A stretch of 64,000 nt of DNA from Heterobasidion occidentale (GCA_039111635.1 JBCAQO010000002.1:3534001-3598000), one strand, 5' to 3'; positions 12,200 to 24,529 are shown, counted from the first letter of the stretch. The notes: generated from the sequence alone by a model not told the origin. Numbers and translations: made by a program.

Positions 12200-15100
12200 A
12201 TGGAAGTGAATCTACGTGACATCGACAATAAAGCCTCCCGCTACGATATGATCAAAGCGTTTGAGAAAGTTCTACATGACCCTGACCTATATAATCCCAT
12301 GAATCAATCGAACAGAAGCCGACCACCTAACTTTCATGTTTATCTCCGTCCAGGCCCACCCGGCGACGATAGGAGCCATGGATCCGGTACGCTGGTGGTT
12401 AACTCTTGGATTGGCACCCGATTGTTGCGCTGGTTGGACGAGGGGCACAAGATTCGTATCCTCGACAAAGATATCGCGACGCAGCAGTCTTCACGCATAG
12501 TCCCACACCGGACTGCGCAGATCTTGGAAAGAACACCTTATGTGGATCCCGAGCGCGAGCGTACGCGAGAAGAGATTATACAGAAGCTCGATCATCGCCT
12601 ACAGCTAGATCAAGTTCAATTTGGCGTTTGGCATGCTCACACGCCAGAGTCTTCTTCTCAGCCTTTTAGAGCCTTTTCAGTAGAGTATGGTCTCGAAATC
12701 ACCAAGAAACCGATTGGCCATCTCAAGCTCGAATATGACAACAAGTTGATCCGCATAGAAGTACGTATGAGCACTCAGCTGTTTTGCATACGCACTCACT
12801 CTCAACGTATGGTCAGTACGGTGGCTCTCAAACCCAGCCCTATAACATCGTGATCAGATTCTCTAACGTTCGCAAACTCGAAACCGTCATTGATACCGGA
12901 AAAGCTTGTGAGTGAGGTAACCAAATGACGAGCACACCTACTGATCTTATTCGCCGAAGATATATTTGTGGATATGCTGGTTCCTCCCGCTTTGGAATTC
13001 CGAGATCGCGCAGTTCAAGATGGTCAACGTCGGCCGTACAAAGATCGAGACCGTATCCCTGCGTTGAATAGCGTGCACGCTCGAGTCGCACCTTACGCAT
13101 ATCAGCTGCGAATTTGTCTGCACGATGTCAAAGACTTACACCGCTTCCGGCAGCTTTGTGGGGATGCCAAAGCCCCTCGTCCCGAATCAGTGCCCAGGAT
13201 CCTTGTGTTCTGGCGCGGTTTTTTCTCGGGAGTTCAGCTTTCCAAGATAGACAATTGGGTGAGATCTATGGAATGGAAGAATGCGTTTCAGATCGAGGCG
13301 CTTCTTCGACATGGTCTCCTCAATCCCAGAGAACTTCTTTACGAACTCCGTGACCCCATCGACCGTATCTGCCAACAATACGGCAAGGGCGCAAGCGAGA
13401 TATTGCGCAGACTCACCGTCTCGCTGCGGAGGAGTCGTTCAGCCAGATTGATTGAGATCTTTGAAAAGGTCTGTGCCGAATACGAGGATGCGAAGCCGTT
13501 GACAGCCCCTCCCGGTGCATTTCTATGTCACCACGTCACTATCACCCCCACTCGTCTGATCCTCGAAGGACCATACATAACCCAATCCAATCGTGTCATT
13601 CGACACTACCAGGACCACGATCCTGACCTGGTCGAGAATTTTATTCGAGTCGATTTCCGCGAGGAGGATAGGACATCTTATCGGTGGACAGGAAACGTTG
13701 ATGGCGCATGGTTTCTCAAAGAGCGTGTCGGCGGTACTCTCAAGGGCGGGTTCGAACTTGCTGGACGAACCTTTCAATACCTCGCACACTCGAATTCCTC
13801 GCTTCGGGACCATGCTGCGTGGTTCATGTCGCCTTTTATGGATCTTGAGGAGGGCATCGTCGCTGCAGGCAGGATACGTCAAAGGTTGGGGGATTTCACT
13901 AGCATCCTCAATCAACCCTCGAAATACGCAGCTCGCATAGCGCAGGCATTCACTTCGACGGACTCATCTGTAAAAATTCGAAGGGACCAGTGGGAGGAGA
14001 TGCCTGACCTTGGCCCAGAGAGATACTTGCATACTGATGGTGTGGGGACTATTTCAAGAGAGCTCAACGACATGATCTGGGATACGCTCCGCAAGAAAAA
14101 ACGTGAAAATGGGATCAACTGTGTCAAACCTTCCGCGGTAGGTGCCAAGCTTATTTTGGACGATCATGACGTTCATCGCCCTCGTCTCATAGTATCAAAT
14201 CCGCTTCTTGGGGTATAAAGGTGTTGTGGTCGTGGACGAACGACTGACGGGGGTCAAGATGCGCCTTCGCCCCTCGATGAAGAAGTTTCTTGTGCATGAA
14301 GACGACGAAGCAGACATTGAAATCGCAAGAGCTTTCGATCATCCGAATGCAAGCTATCTGAACAGGTTCTTATACATGTATCGCTCATTTTTGCCATGAA
14401 CTCAAGACCTCGTTTTAGACCCGTGATAATGGTATTGGAGGACAGAGGAGTTCACAAAAACACTTTCATGGATCTCCAGGAAAAATCGAAGGCTTCTATA
14501 CACATGGCCATGGATTCACTCAACAACTTTTGCACCCTTCTGACGGACCATGGTTTGGGATCAAGTTTTTCTCTATCATTCGTATTCGAACAGCTGAGCA
14601 AACTCAAACTCGATACAAAGCCGGGAAAGCAAAAGATATTAACGACGACCCCCTTTCTCGGTCGTCTGGGTATTTACTCCATGTACCACGTCCTTCGAGA
14701 CATCAAGTATCGCGCGCGCATTCGGGTGCCGAATGGTCATCTTCTCGTCGGGGTTGCAGACGAAGGCAACAGTTATATCAACGAGGGCGTTGATCCCGAC
14801 GAAGTTTTTACTTTGAAGGAAGGCCAGATCTTCGGTTCGTTGATCGTCTTTCCCGGGGACTGCTCAATCTTGACCAGTCTATTCTTCCTTCGCAGCTTGC
14901 GTTCAAGAATCGGCGCAGCATGAGCCCCGATGGTTGAAGGGATATTGTGTAATATCGAGGAGTCCAGTTGTACATCCCGGCGATGGTGCGTCACACCACA
15001 GTCTCGTCGAGGGACACATCCTCACCACATATCCATCGGCAGTCAAGAGAGTGTGGGCAGTCGGAAAGCCCCCTGAAGACAAGCTATGCTTTTTCAGAAA

Positions 15101-16429
15101 CTTGAAAAATGTAGTCGTCTTCCCTACAAGCGGTGAGTCGTATTGTATCATCGTTTCGACGTGACTAATTCGTGAGTACGGTAGGCAATCGATCTTTGGC
15201 CTCTTGTCTAGGTGGTGGCGACCTGGATGGGTAAGGTTCAGGTTCTCCTTCATCGGGAATGACCTTCCGACCTCTCTCCACACAGCGATATGTTCGATGT
15301 CTATGCACAAAATCCGAAATTGCTTCCCACTCTCGAATGTGAGCCGGCTGAGTATCCGGGCGAGATCCGTAAGGTCGAGTGGGATAGTACGGTAGAAGAC
15401 ATCTGTGACTTCTTCGTCGAATACATCAACTCCGACGTATTGGTATGCTTTTGGGAATCTTCAATAGGAGCGCAAACTGATAACTGTTTGAAGGGCCTCT
15501 TGTCCGACAGGCGCCTGACCATTGCTGGTATGCTACCACGAGCTGTCTTTCTACAGTATCAATCCAGTTTTGACCTATATGTGGTCTTCTTACAGATCAA
15601 TCTGGAGTGAGCATGCTCTCTTTCGCTGTCATTATCTCTGAATTCACGCGGACTTTAGAAAGGAACTTTTGACCCGCATTGCATGCGTCTTGCCGGGTTG
15701 TGTTCGCAGGCCGTTGATTACGCCAAGAATGGGGTGCCCGTCGATCTCAAGAACAACAAGCTCCCTCGAATGCTCATCCCGTTCAAGCCAGACTGGAAGC
15801 AGAAAGGCTCCGGTTCGCGAAGTGCAGATTTTTACGAATCGGGTCGTGCATTAGGGCATCTTTTCCGCGGCGTCGACTTGCCTGATCCGAATATGCCACT
15901 CAAGATCGTGCCCTTGAATATGGGGCACATACTCTCCGATCCTGTGTCCCTTGTCCTCATCCCGCGTGTGAGATGCGCGCTTGGCGACCGATACACTCAC
16001 TCGAATGGCAAGAGCGCCACGGCCGCCACGCTGTTCGCTCAGTACTCCCGCGAGCTGCAGTACATCCGTGTAACGCATACGCTGAGTGAGAATCCTGACA
16101 TCGCACTGACCGAGGAAGAAATCGTCGTGGGCACAATCATCGCCAACTGTACAGACATGCGCTGGCATAGGGAACGCAAGTTTCGCATGCGGCAGCACGT
16201 GGACATGCTCGTCGCCGAGACTCGACAGCGCTTGATGCTAGCGGCCTCAGATCCAGATGCGACAGAGGACGAGGATCAGTCAAGGCTAAAGACATCGCTG
16301 CAGGATGCTTGGGAGGCGTGGGCGTGGAGTTTGAGGCATGCAAACCAGGAAGGGTCAAGCAGCTTTGGTTTGATCGCGTTGGGAGTTATTTTCGATGGTT
16401 TGAAGCGACTCGGAGCTCTGTCGGGGTGA
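12200..16429 (+). CDS. RNA-dependent RNA polymerase paralogue 2 (RNAi type), complete
   Basis: Complete cellular RdRP, predicted 1205 aa from 12 exons: 12200-12760, 12817-12907, 12960-14137, 14193-14365, 14419-14834, 14896-14985, 15043-15132, 15185-15230, 15286-15442, 15494-15527, 15596-15606 and 15659-16429. All phases agree. Blocks in order are CHHVTITPTRLILEGPYITQ, YLHTDGVGTIS, YQIRFLGYKGVVVVDERL, VRVPNGHLLVGVADE, SRSPVVHPGDVKRVWAVG, NLKNVVVFPTSG and SLASCLGGGDLDGD. The catalytic Asp triad is residues 879, 881 and 883, followed by CSQAVDYAKNGVPV. The intron after GGDLDG splits the catalytic motif. Exon 11 is only 11 nt. The start is the first ATG in frame, giving the same RRM-like N-terminus as paralogue 1. 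All motifs are intact, so this copy should be active in RNA silencing (quelling, siRNA amplification or meiotic silencing); which of these is not visible. Confidence 0.92.
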
Positions 16430-16580
16430 GGAGTGCTTGCTTGGCTATTTCCCTTCAGCTTCGCTCCATTGGCTTATAAGTGCTTTTTTGTGCATGACAT
16501 CTTACCACATACATACGCAATTCTCGTACTTTGTCCGAGCGCTCGCATATTCTGAAGATGGTCGGGTATTGACATTTGCA

Positions 16581-17668
16581 TCAAGTCGATATTCGAGCTG
16601 CTAACTCCGAAGACAAAGGCAGGCCTGTTGTCGGGTGCGGTACAAATGCCGAGCGGATAGTTTCGTAGACCCGCTGTTCCCAGGTGACCAAGTTTACTCG
16701 GCGCGCAACTTCGATACGGAGTTCGTCGGCGCTGTGAAGCAAGACGTAAAGGTACGCAAAGGCGAGCGCATCGAGCGCTGTCGGGCCTCTGGAAATAAAA
16801 TATAGAAAGATACGATGGGATGAAGATGTAGGAGTTCAGGCGTACAGGGCTGAGTAGGGATGTCACGTACTCTGAGCCCAGGAACCACCTGTCTGTGCCT
16901 AGACGTTCGCTCAATGACGCGATTGCTTCACGGTAACGGGATTGGATGGACTTGATGGGAAGTCGAGAACCATATGGGCGAAGCAGAGACGAGATGCCAG
17001 TCAGAGGAGTGGGAGGTGTGTGTGAGTAGGGTTTCTATCGGACGTGCGGCATTCAAAGCAGGAAGCTGCAGAATGGTCTGATAAAAGAACGACGGCAAGG
17101 GTTGTGAGAGAGTCTGGAAGCAAAGATAATATACATTATGACAGGTTCTAGTCTGTGAGCAAGTGAGCAGACGTACTAACGCTGCCTGAACGTCTCCTTC
17201 CAGGAGCGCAACCCACGCATGACTCTCATCTCGAGTAGCAACATCACGATATCCCTGCAAGTCTCCCAGAGGGACCAGACGCTCGTCGACCCAAGCAGGG
17301 ATATTATGCGCTGCTAATAGCTCTCCATCCTTATCCTTCGTCAAAGGCAGCTGGAGATTCGGCAAACGCTCTCCAAGTGCACCTTCCGCTACAACATCCC
17401 AGCGGACCTGGACTTCAGAGACACCACGCAGTGCTAGGTGTGCCTGCCATTTGAGACATTCTACGTCTGCGCTGAGTAGGTCGTGCGCGCCGGAAGGAGC
17501 GGATGGGGGATGTATCCAAAGTGTGGGACCTGTTATTGGGTGCTTGTCTGGAAGTGGAATGGCAGGGTACGTGTGCAGTGGAAATAAGGCGAAGAACTTC
17601 GCGAGTGGTGCTGGGAGCTTGAGCAGTCCTGCACGAAATGAAGACGACGGGGACGAAGACGAGGCCAT
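16581..17668 (-). CDS. metaxin/SAM35-like subunit of the mitochondrial outer-membrane SAM complex
   Basis: Exon 1 (17177-17668) carries PTLWIHPP, LLSADVECLKWQAHLALRG and DESHAWVALLEGDVQAAL, the thioredoxin-fold/GST-like N-terminal pattern of fungal metaxins. The last exon reads LGSEGPTALDALAFAYLYV and continues to a TGA at 16581-16583, the usual metaxin C-terminal helix block. The SAM complex inserts beta-barrel proteins into the outer membrane. Introns are clear at the GTACGT donor (17171-17176) and at about 16798-16880. Between them the homologous frame shifts once, inside a CA-rich run near 17000-17030: ALNAARP is read in one frame and TGISSLLRPYG in the next. This could be an assembly slip or an unrecognised intron. 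It is divergent from VPS54, with 376 bp between the start codons. SAM35 versus SAM37 cannot be decided from the sequence. Confidence 0.7.
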
Positions 17669-18044
17669 GGGCGACGACGTTGAGCCAGGTTGAGACCGAC
17701 GATGAGCTCCAAACGCGTCGCCATTTCGGGCGAAGATGGGTACATAATCCAGCTATTCTTGTACCTTTCGACTGCCGCTCACGTCCGTCAACGGCGGGCA
17801 CATTGCGCACTCTCTTTGCTCGCATTCCTCTCTCTTCATCGCCTTGCACATTGTCGAGGCAGCTCATCTGCCTGCTATCTTGCGAGACTTTGTAATTCCC
17901 CTCTTCATCCTTATCTCGTCGAAGTGAATGTCGAGTCGGTCATAAGGAAACACAGCTGGCAAACTCTCACTAACCACCTCGCGCATTCTTCCTTCCGTCT
18001 GGCTTAGGGACCATATCCTTTGGTGCTTACAGCTGTTGTCCATT
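17669..18044. promoter_or_regulatory. shared divergent promoter region, metaxin / VPS54
   Basis: 376 bp between two start codons facing away from each other. It must hold both 5' UTRs and promoters. Pyrimidine-rich tracts are present; no specific factor site is claimed. Confidence 0.45.
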
Positions 18045-21000
18045 ATGTCGGATCGGATGTCCAGTCCATCGCGGCCCACGAGCCCCGTGGGACCTCTTCC
18101 AGATATTGCTACGGCGCGTCCCGCGTACAGGTTCAACTGGGACGCATCGCGTCGGCAAGGTCCAGGGAGCATCTCAGAGACGACGGAAGGGAGAGGCGAC
18201 TACTTCAATGCTACTCCTCGAGTCGACATCTACGGCACAGCGTCTACAAGCGTTGTGAACGCCGTGCCATCCCAATGGAGTAGCTCTAAGCACGGATTTC
18301 ATGGTGCGCCTTTTGTTCAGCTTTTTTGGATTCCCTTTTATGCGTAAATATGACAGCAATTTCGACCGTTGTCAACAATCCGCACAAACGATCCGATCCT
18401 CCCAAAGCGCATGCGGCAGTCCCGTCTGTCCCTCTCGCCGACCTCCTCGTGTACGACGAAAGGATTTCGATGCATACCTGAATGCAATTGGTCCGGAGTG
18501 GGACCGCTTCCAAAAAAGCGTTGAGCTTGGGCGCGAAGGGGCCGCTCAAATTGGCACAGCATCGACATCGTCTTCCGCCCTGAACCCGTCCTTACTAGAC
18601 GTAGACTTTTCTGTCCCCGAGACACCACGGACACCGCGCCTTACTAAAGCCCTCCCTCCACTCACCTCTATTCCCCAGGTATTCTTCGACCCGAAATTCA
18701 ATCTCGGCGACCCCCGCACCTTTAATGCCGTCGCGGAAACATCCTCCTTCACATCCCACTCGCTACCCTTTTCAGATCCAACGACCCCAACGACCCCGTT
18801 CGATCCATCTGCCCTCGCTCACTCCCTCCCTTTGCTTGAAAAGCTGTCTCATCACGCGGACACACTCGAGCAACATCTCGTGCACGAGATAGCGCGCCGC
18901 GCCACGCCGTTCTTTGCCGCTCTCACGAATCTTCAGGATCTGCAGGCCGAGTCCTCACGTTGCCTTGCGCGCATTCAGTCGCTGCGATCTCAGCTGCAAG
19001 ACGTAGACAAGCATGGGGCGATGCGCGGGCTCGAGGCAGTCAGACGAGAGGCACGGCTGGGGCACCTCAAGCGAGTCCGAGAAGGTGTGCGATTTGCAGG
19101 AGGCGTGGTTGAGATGGTAGGGTTGGCGAGAAACTTAGTCGGTGCAGGGCAATGGGGAGAAGCCTTGAGTGTGGTAGAAGGTCTGAAGATGATGTGGGAG
19201 TCGACATCATATCCTTCTGCAAACGGCAATCAGCCGCCAAGCGGGCTGCTACAACCAGTATTAGAGGAACCTCCAGATAACTGGGAGAGCATCTCGACTG
19301 CGTCTGGGACCGCGTCGAAGTCTTCAGCGGCGGTGCCGCTGTCTCAGCTCAAGGCGTTCGCTTCATTACCCAGCCAGCTTCAGGTCCTGACGCTAGAAAT
19401 TGCTGCATCATTGACGACAGATGTCGTCGGCGTGCTGAAGGTCGACCTTGCTCAGCGCGTGCACGGTTCGCGTGATCCCGCGCAAGCGAGTTCACACACC
19501 GAGCTGCGCGACCGGCTGCGACCCCTTGTACTCGGGCTTGTGAGGACGCGGAGCGTGCGAGAGGCGATGTCAGAGTGGAGAGGTGTTGTGCTGGGTGAGG
19601 TCAAGGGAGTCATCAAGCGAGTGCGTGTACTACAATTTTCTGTCAATTCAAAAAATCTTGAGATCTTGAATTTTCTCGCTCATGATTAGCATATACCGGC
19701 ATTCGACCTTGAAGATGAGGACCCAAAAGCGTCTCGAAAGGGGCGTCAGATCGACCGTAAGACCAGCCTTGATGTACTATTAAGATAAGTTTACTGACGA
19801 TGTTTTTAGCTGGGTGGGTGATGTGCGAACAATGGCCCATGATAAGTTTTTGCACCTGCTCCGGGAGTCTACGCAGATTTTCTTGGCTGCATAGAAGGTC
19901 TCCAAGATTTGAACAGCGTCTTTCTCGAAGTTCTCGAGGCTACCTCGTGTGTGGATATTGCTCTCTTGCAGTGGCTGATATACTCACCCCCTTGCAGACA
20001 ACCAGACATACCCATGGATATGGCTGCTGCACAAGACGCCTTGTTCGACATTTTGTCGTCCTCTGCAGAGAACGCCAACGTATTGGCTTCGAAGGCACTA
20101 TCGGCCCGCGCGGAGCAACACTCTAAGCTTGAGCTCCGCGAATTCGTTGAGTTGTTCAATGAGAGCTGGAGCTTTGTCGTTCGATGCGAAGTCATCTGCA
20201 GACGCATGATCGTCGGTCTCCGCGGCGTCGTTGTCGGACAAGTAAACTACTCGCTCTTTCTCTCTGTACTTGGCTGACGGCTCGTTGGTCAGGCCAAATC
20301 GTTTCTGCAAACCTTCCATCAATCTAGGATATCGCAGTCCGCCAAACTGGTCGAGGACGAACAGTGGTCGCAAGCGGATGTCCCGCAATCGCTGCAACAC
20401 ATCGCCGACGTTCTGGTAGACGCCGCGGTCCATGATCCTCACGATTTTGTCTTGAGAATAGCCCCGGCGGTCTCTGGCCCTCCTCCCTCGCCCCTCCCTC
20501 GGCTATCTACGCTCATGCCGCCATATTCCCCATCATCCTCTCGACCATCCTCGCCCTTATCCCCTCGTTCTTCTTTACCCCGCCCCGTCTCCCCCCGCCC
20601 CGTCTCTCCCCGCCCTCCACCAAATGGCACATCGCCATCTAAGCCAAGCAAGCATATCCGTATCGAGGAACGCAGCTACTTTGCTGTCTCCGCGACGCAG
20701 GAGGCACTGATCCTGCTCACGGACTATCTCAAGGTCATCGTGAACCTCAGTCTCCTGACCACGGACACTATGAGCCGCGTGATCGAGTTCCTGAAGGCGT
20801 TCAATTCGAGAACGTGCCAGGTCGTGCTCGGTGCGGGCGCGATGCGCAGTGCAGGCTTGAAGAACATCACGGCCAAGCATCTCGGTACGTTGCAAATGCC
20901 GCGCTTTCGTCTTTTTGTTCAACTTTTGCGTTGTTTAATAGCACTTGCCTCTCAGTCGCTTTCGATCATGATCGCACTGATTCCCTATGTGCGTGAAACG

Positions 21001-22114
21001 TTCCGAAGACACCTGAATCCGAAGCAAGCGGTGATGTTGGTCGAGTTCGACAAGCTCAAGCGGGACTATCAAGAGCACCAGAACGAGATCCATGCCAAGC
21101 TCATTGCCATCATGGGTGATCGTCTTGCGGCCCATATCAAGTCATTGCAAGGTGTACGGTGGGACGTTCCTCCTGCCAAACCAGGAGTCAATGATTACAT
21201 GGAGCTGCTGGTCAAGGAGACGGTCACGCTTCACAAAGTCCTATCCCGGTATTTGTCCAGTTCCGTTGTGGAGGTATGGAAATCGCGTTCGAGTACGATC
21301 AGAGCATTGAGCTCACTACGTTACCTGCAGTATGTGATGTCGCAAGTGTTTGCTGCGAACAATCATCGGTTATCCGAGGAATACATCAAGATCGACCTAC
21401 CGTCTCTCGAGGCAAAGGAGCGGTGCGTGCTATGTCACTGACGTTCTTTATCTTATCCTGTTGAGCCATGTCGTGTCATTTAGCCTCCTGGCAGATGCCC
21501 GCTTCCTGCACTCGAAGCTGTCGAGCTTGAAGAACGTCAGCGCGCCCACAGGGATGCTAGAAACCGTCGTCTCAGAGAAGCGGATCATCGGGCAGCCGAC
21601 GTCACCCCTCCCTGAGATGCCCTCCTCCCGCCCCACGCCGACAAAGCGGACGTCGTTGTTCGCGAACGAGCGGATCAAAACCATGCTCTCGCGCTCTACG
21701 GAGAAAGCCCTCCCTACGCCGATCGCGACAGTGCCGATACTACCCACAACGTCAGAGTCTCGCCCAAGCTCTCCGCTACCTCCCGCTGTCAATGGAAACG
21801 GGCTCGCCGCAAACGGCAGCGCCGTAGACTTGTCTACACCCACTCCCCCAGAGAAGGCTGGCTTCAGGCAGGTAGCGATTGTAGACGCGACGGACGAGAC
21901 GACCGAGCGAGGAGAACAGGCCACTCCGCCGCCGATCCCAGCTAAGGATATTCCTCCTTCCGCGCAACCTGTACCTGTCTCGATTCAGGAGCATGCTGAG
22001 TCACTGGAGACACCCAAGGAACCCCTGGTGTCAACCGTACTTTTTGCGGAACCAGACTCGATAGAGGAAGAGGGGGAGGTAGGCGAGCAGAACGGAATTA
22101 CGAAGGAGTTGTGA
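18045..22114 (+). CDS. VPS54: VPS54, subunit of the GARP tethering complex
   Basis: Large subunit of GARP (Vps51-54), which tethers endosome-derived vesicles at the trans-Golgi network. Exon 1 is 18045-18303 (MSDRMSSPSRPTSPVG). Later exons carry RRKDFDAYLNAIGPEWDRF (the N-terminal coiled-coil region), FNESWSFVVRCEVICRRMIV and the very conserved C-terminal block with FNSRTCQVVLGAGAMRSAGL, LKNITAKHL and EFDKLKRDYQEHQNEIH. It ends in a long Pro/Ser/Thr-rich tail. Intron boundaries are normal (for example donor at 18304, acceptor ending 18356). The homologous frame jumps by one base near 18445 (ADL to PRVRRK, one C short) and near 19872 (RES to YADFLG). A third jump is possible at the exon starting near 19810. 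Because the gene is otherwise well conserved, I take these as sequence errors. The first in-frame ATG was used; a TTG nine bases upstream is not a likely start. Confidence 0.88.
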
Positions 22115-22363
22115 AATGGATGGGGATCTTTGTGACTCGGTTGTAAATCTGGGACTGTGTTCATTCTTGTTTGGTGGATTTCTTTTGCTTCTGCTCATTC
22201 CTGTTATTGTCCATATAGTACATGCATATGACCATCTATTCTGAAATCACATCAGATGTTTCTCTTGCTAGCCACAACTTGGGGATTCATTAACACGGCA
22301 TTGAGTGTGAATGCCAGGGATTTATTCTAATATATATAACTTGGTATTTAAGTAGTTCAGAAG

Positions 22364-22451
22364 GCATCTGTGGTGTAGTGGTTAACATCGAGTCTTCCCA
22401 TTCTTGTTATGAAAGCTGGCTTGGTCTCGGGTTCAATTCCCGGCGGATGCA
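22364..22451 (+). tRNA. tRNA-Gly(CCC) with a 16-nt intron
   Basis: The acceptor stem is GCATCTG paired with CGGATGC, with discriminator A at 22451. The D-arm carries GTGTAGTGGTTAAC and the T-arm is TCGGG/CCCGG around TTCAATT. The anticodon stem GAGTC pairs with GGCTT once bases 22401-22416 are removed. The loop then reads TTCCCAT with anticodon CCC at 22397-22399, and the intron sits one base 3' of the anticodon, the canonical place. The spliced length is 72 nt. Confidence 0.88.
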
Positions 22452-22470
22452 TATACATAAGCTGTAAGAC

Positions 22471-22481
22471 TTTTTTCTTTT
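22471..22481 (+). terminator. RNA polymerase III terminator of the tRNA gene
   Basis: A run of six T, one C and four T beginning 20 nt downstream of the tRNA discriminator base. This is the usual Pol III stop signal. Confidence 0.65.
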
Positions 22482-22708
22482 GACAGTGTTCAAAGCACCC
22501 AGCGAAACACGATTGCTGTCTGGAGACGGGCCCCTGGTGTGGATATTATTTTGATCACAGAGCTGTCTGAGATCTTCGACCACACGCCCATGAGTATCGG
22601 CGTGATTTGGAACTTAAAGTCACACCGCGCGCTCGACATACGAGCCATGTTTTGTTCTCGCCGTAAGCACCAACAACTGCTATCTCACGCTAACAGTAGC
22701 CTACGGGA

Positions 22709-24019
22709 TCATGCAACCTTTCCGCTGCCGTTCTCCTTCCCGCCTACCTTGGCACCCGTGCCCTTGCCTCTGAATCGCTTTCGCAGCGCGGCGATCATCT
22801 TCGTGAACCTGGATTACACATACGTCATCAAGCGCGGACATTGTTGAGGGACCGCCGACGTACCAGAACCAGTTCAGGACCTGCAGCACGATATTCCCAA
22901 CGCCGTACCCGAGCGCGAGGAACAGCGGGATGTCGTCTTTGACCGCGTACAGGGTGCGCCAAAAGCGATAGGACTGCCGCGCGAGTCGCGATCGGTGAAC
23001 CAAACGCCGCGGCGACTCGTAGAATGAGTGTACAGACGCACCATGATCCCGCCGTAGACGAGGCGGACGGACGCGAACGTCGCGAGCAGGACCACGCCGT
23101 TGACGAGCTGGAGGCGCGACCCCGTGCGACCCATTTTATCGATGAACCTGCGGGGCGGCGCCGTGAGCGGTGCGATGCAGCGCCGGGCGGGTGTGCGCTG
23201 CGCCTACCAGTGTATATTCAAGAACGGCGTGCTCCTGTGCGGCGGTCAGATCAGAGGTCGCGCGGGACGGTGGAGAGAAGAGTGCACTGACAGCTCCCAG
23301 AGAAGGAATCGGGGCCCGTAGTATCCAAGAAAAGGTCTCTGCAACAGTGCGCGGCTCGTTAGCGGTCGTGAAATGAAACGCGTGTGGGGGGGCGCGTACA
23401 AGACCGTACAAGTATATGAACAAACAGGTCACGCCTGCCCAACGACGCTCAGCGAGGGCAAGACGCGAAACGCGAAAATGAACGCACCATGCACTACGAA
23501 CCCGACGCCCTCAAAGTTGACCAGCGAGTCCAGGGCGTCCCATATAAAATATCTGCATCGCGGTCAGGCGTACTGGGCGAGAAAGGCGGCGCGAGCACCA
23601 TGAAAGGTGCGCTCACCCGCTAGCAATGGCGGACACCGTCCCCCACCGATAGTCCCACCCAAACGCGCGGTCCTGGTCCAGCGCGGGGCTATTGAGACAC
23701 CGCGCGGCGAAGGGCACCACGATAACGGCGTGCACGAACGACACGATGTGAGTCTTCCTACACGCGCGCAGCAGCATCGCCAGGGTTAAGCGTCGGCTCA
23801 AGCCGACTGGCGAGAAACGACGCACCACCCATTCCGCGCGCGCGCCCGCAACGCCGCCCATTTTTGCTTGCCGACGAGCGCGCGAGACACGGCGGGCGCG
23901 ACCGCGCTGTGCAGGATCGTGAAGAACGCTACGGAGAACGCCAGGGTATCGACATGGGCTGGCAGGTGTCGGAGGCCAAGGTGCTGGATGGCCTCCACAC
24001 CCGAGAGCGAGAACGTCAT
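22709..24019 (-). CDS. TLC-domain (TRAM/LAG1/CLN8) multi-pass membrane protein, complete copy
   Basis: TMEM56/TLCD4-type TLC protein of the ER or Golgi membrane; relatives handle or sense lipids such as ceramide. The start is the ATG at 24019 (MTFSLSGVEAIQHLG). Exons joined through good GT..AG introns give KTHIVSFVHAVIVVPFAARC, DRAFGWDYRWGTVSAIASG, YFIWDALDSLVNFEGVGF, VVHGAFIFAFRVL, RPFLGYYGPRFLLWELSTPF, LNIHWFIDKMGRTGSRLQLV and LQVLNWFWFTKMIAALRKR. It ends in a basic, Gly/Lys-rich tail with the stop at 22709-22711. The intron at about 23783-23851 resolves an apparent frame break. This copy is intact; the second copy at 41915-42373 is cut by the gap and carries a one-base deletion. The gene is tail-to-tail with the tRNA and VPS54. 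Confidence 0.82.
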
Positions 24020-24529
24020 TATGCAGAGAGTAGTATGTTCAGGAAAGCGAAGTATAAACGAAGGAGATAAAGCAACGCCTCTGACTGCATGAGTCTGCGC
24101 GCTGGCAGCTGGCAGCCTCGGGGCGCTGACCACGCTCCTATGATGCCGTCGGGCATGTCTCGGACTACGCAAGGTAATAATAGAACTGTGCTCGTTTGCG
24201 CACTGTAGATACTGCATGGTCACATCGGATGCTTCGAGTGCATAGATGGATTCAGGCGGCACGGTGCTAAGTACATTCGAGACATGCTCTGCAGTCAGGC
24301 TATTAAATGAGATTACATGAAACCGCATTTTACAGAGGACGCGGAAAAGAAAGAATACCAGTAAGATATTGAAGGGCAACACACCAGGGATGGATATCAC
24401 GGCCGGAGACGAGACAGATCGAGCACTCCCCAGGAAACAGAAGCAAGAGAGTCTGAGCAGGCGAACAACTGACAAAACCCGACCCAAGACACCCAGGCGA
24501 AGCCAGCAGGCACGAAAGGTCTCGAAGGT
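24020..24529. other. intergenic, nothing recognised
   Basis: About 510 bp between two minus-strand genes. It contains the promoter side of the TLC gene and the 3' side of the coiled-coil gene. Open frames extending through it are upstream extensions of the TLC frame without conserved content. The same applies to 42374-42883 in the second copy. Confidence 0.5.
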
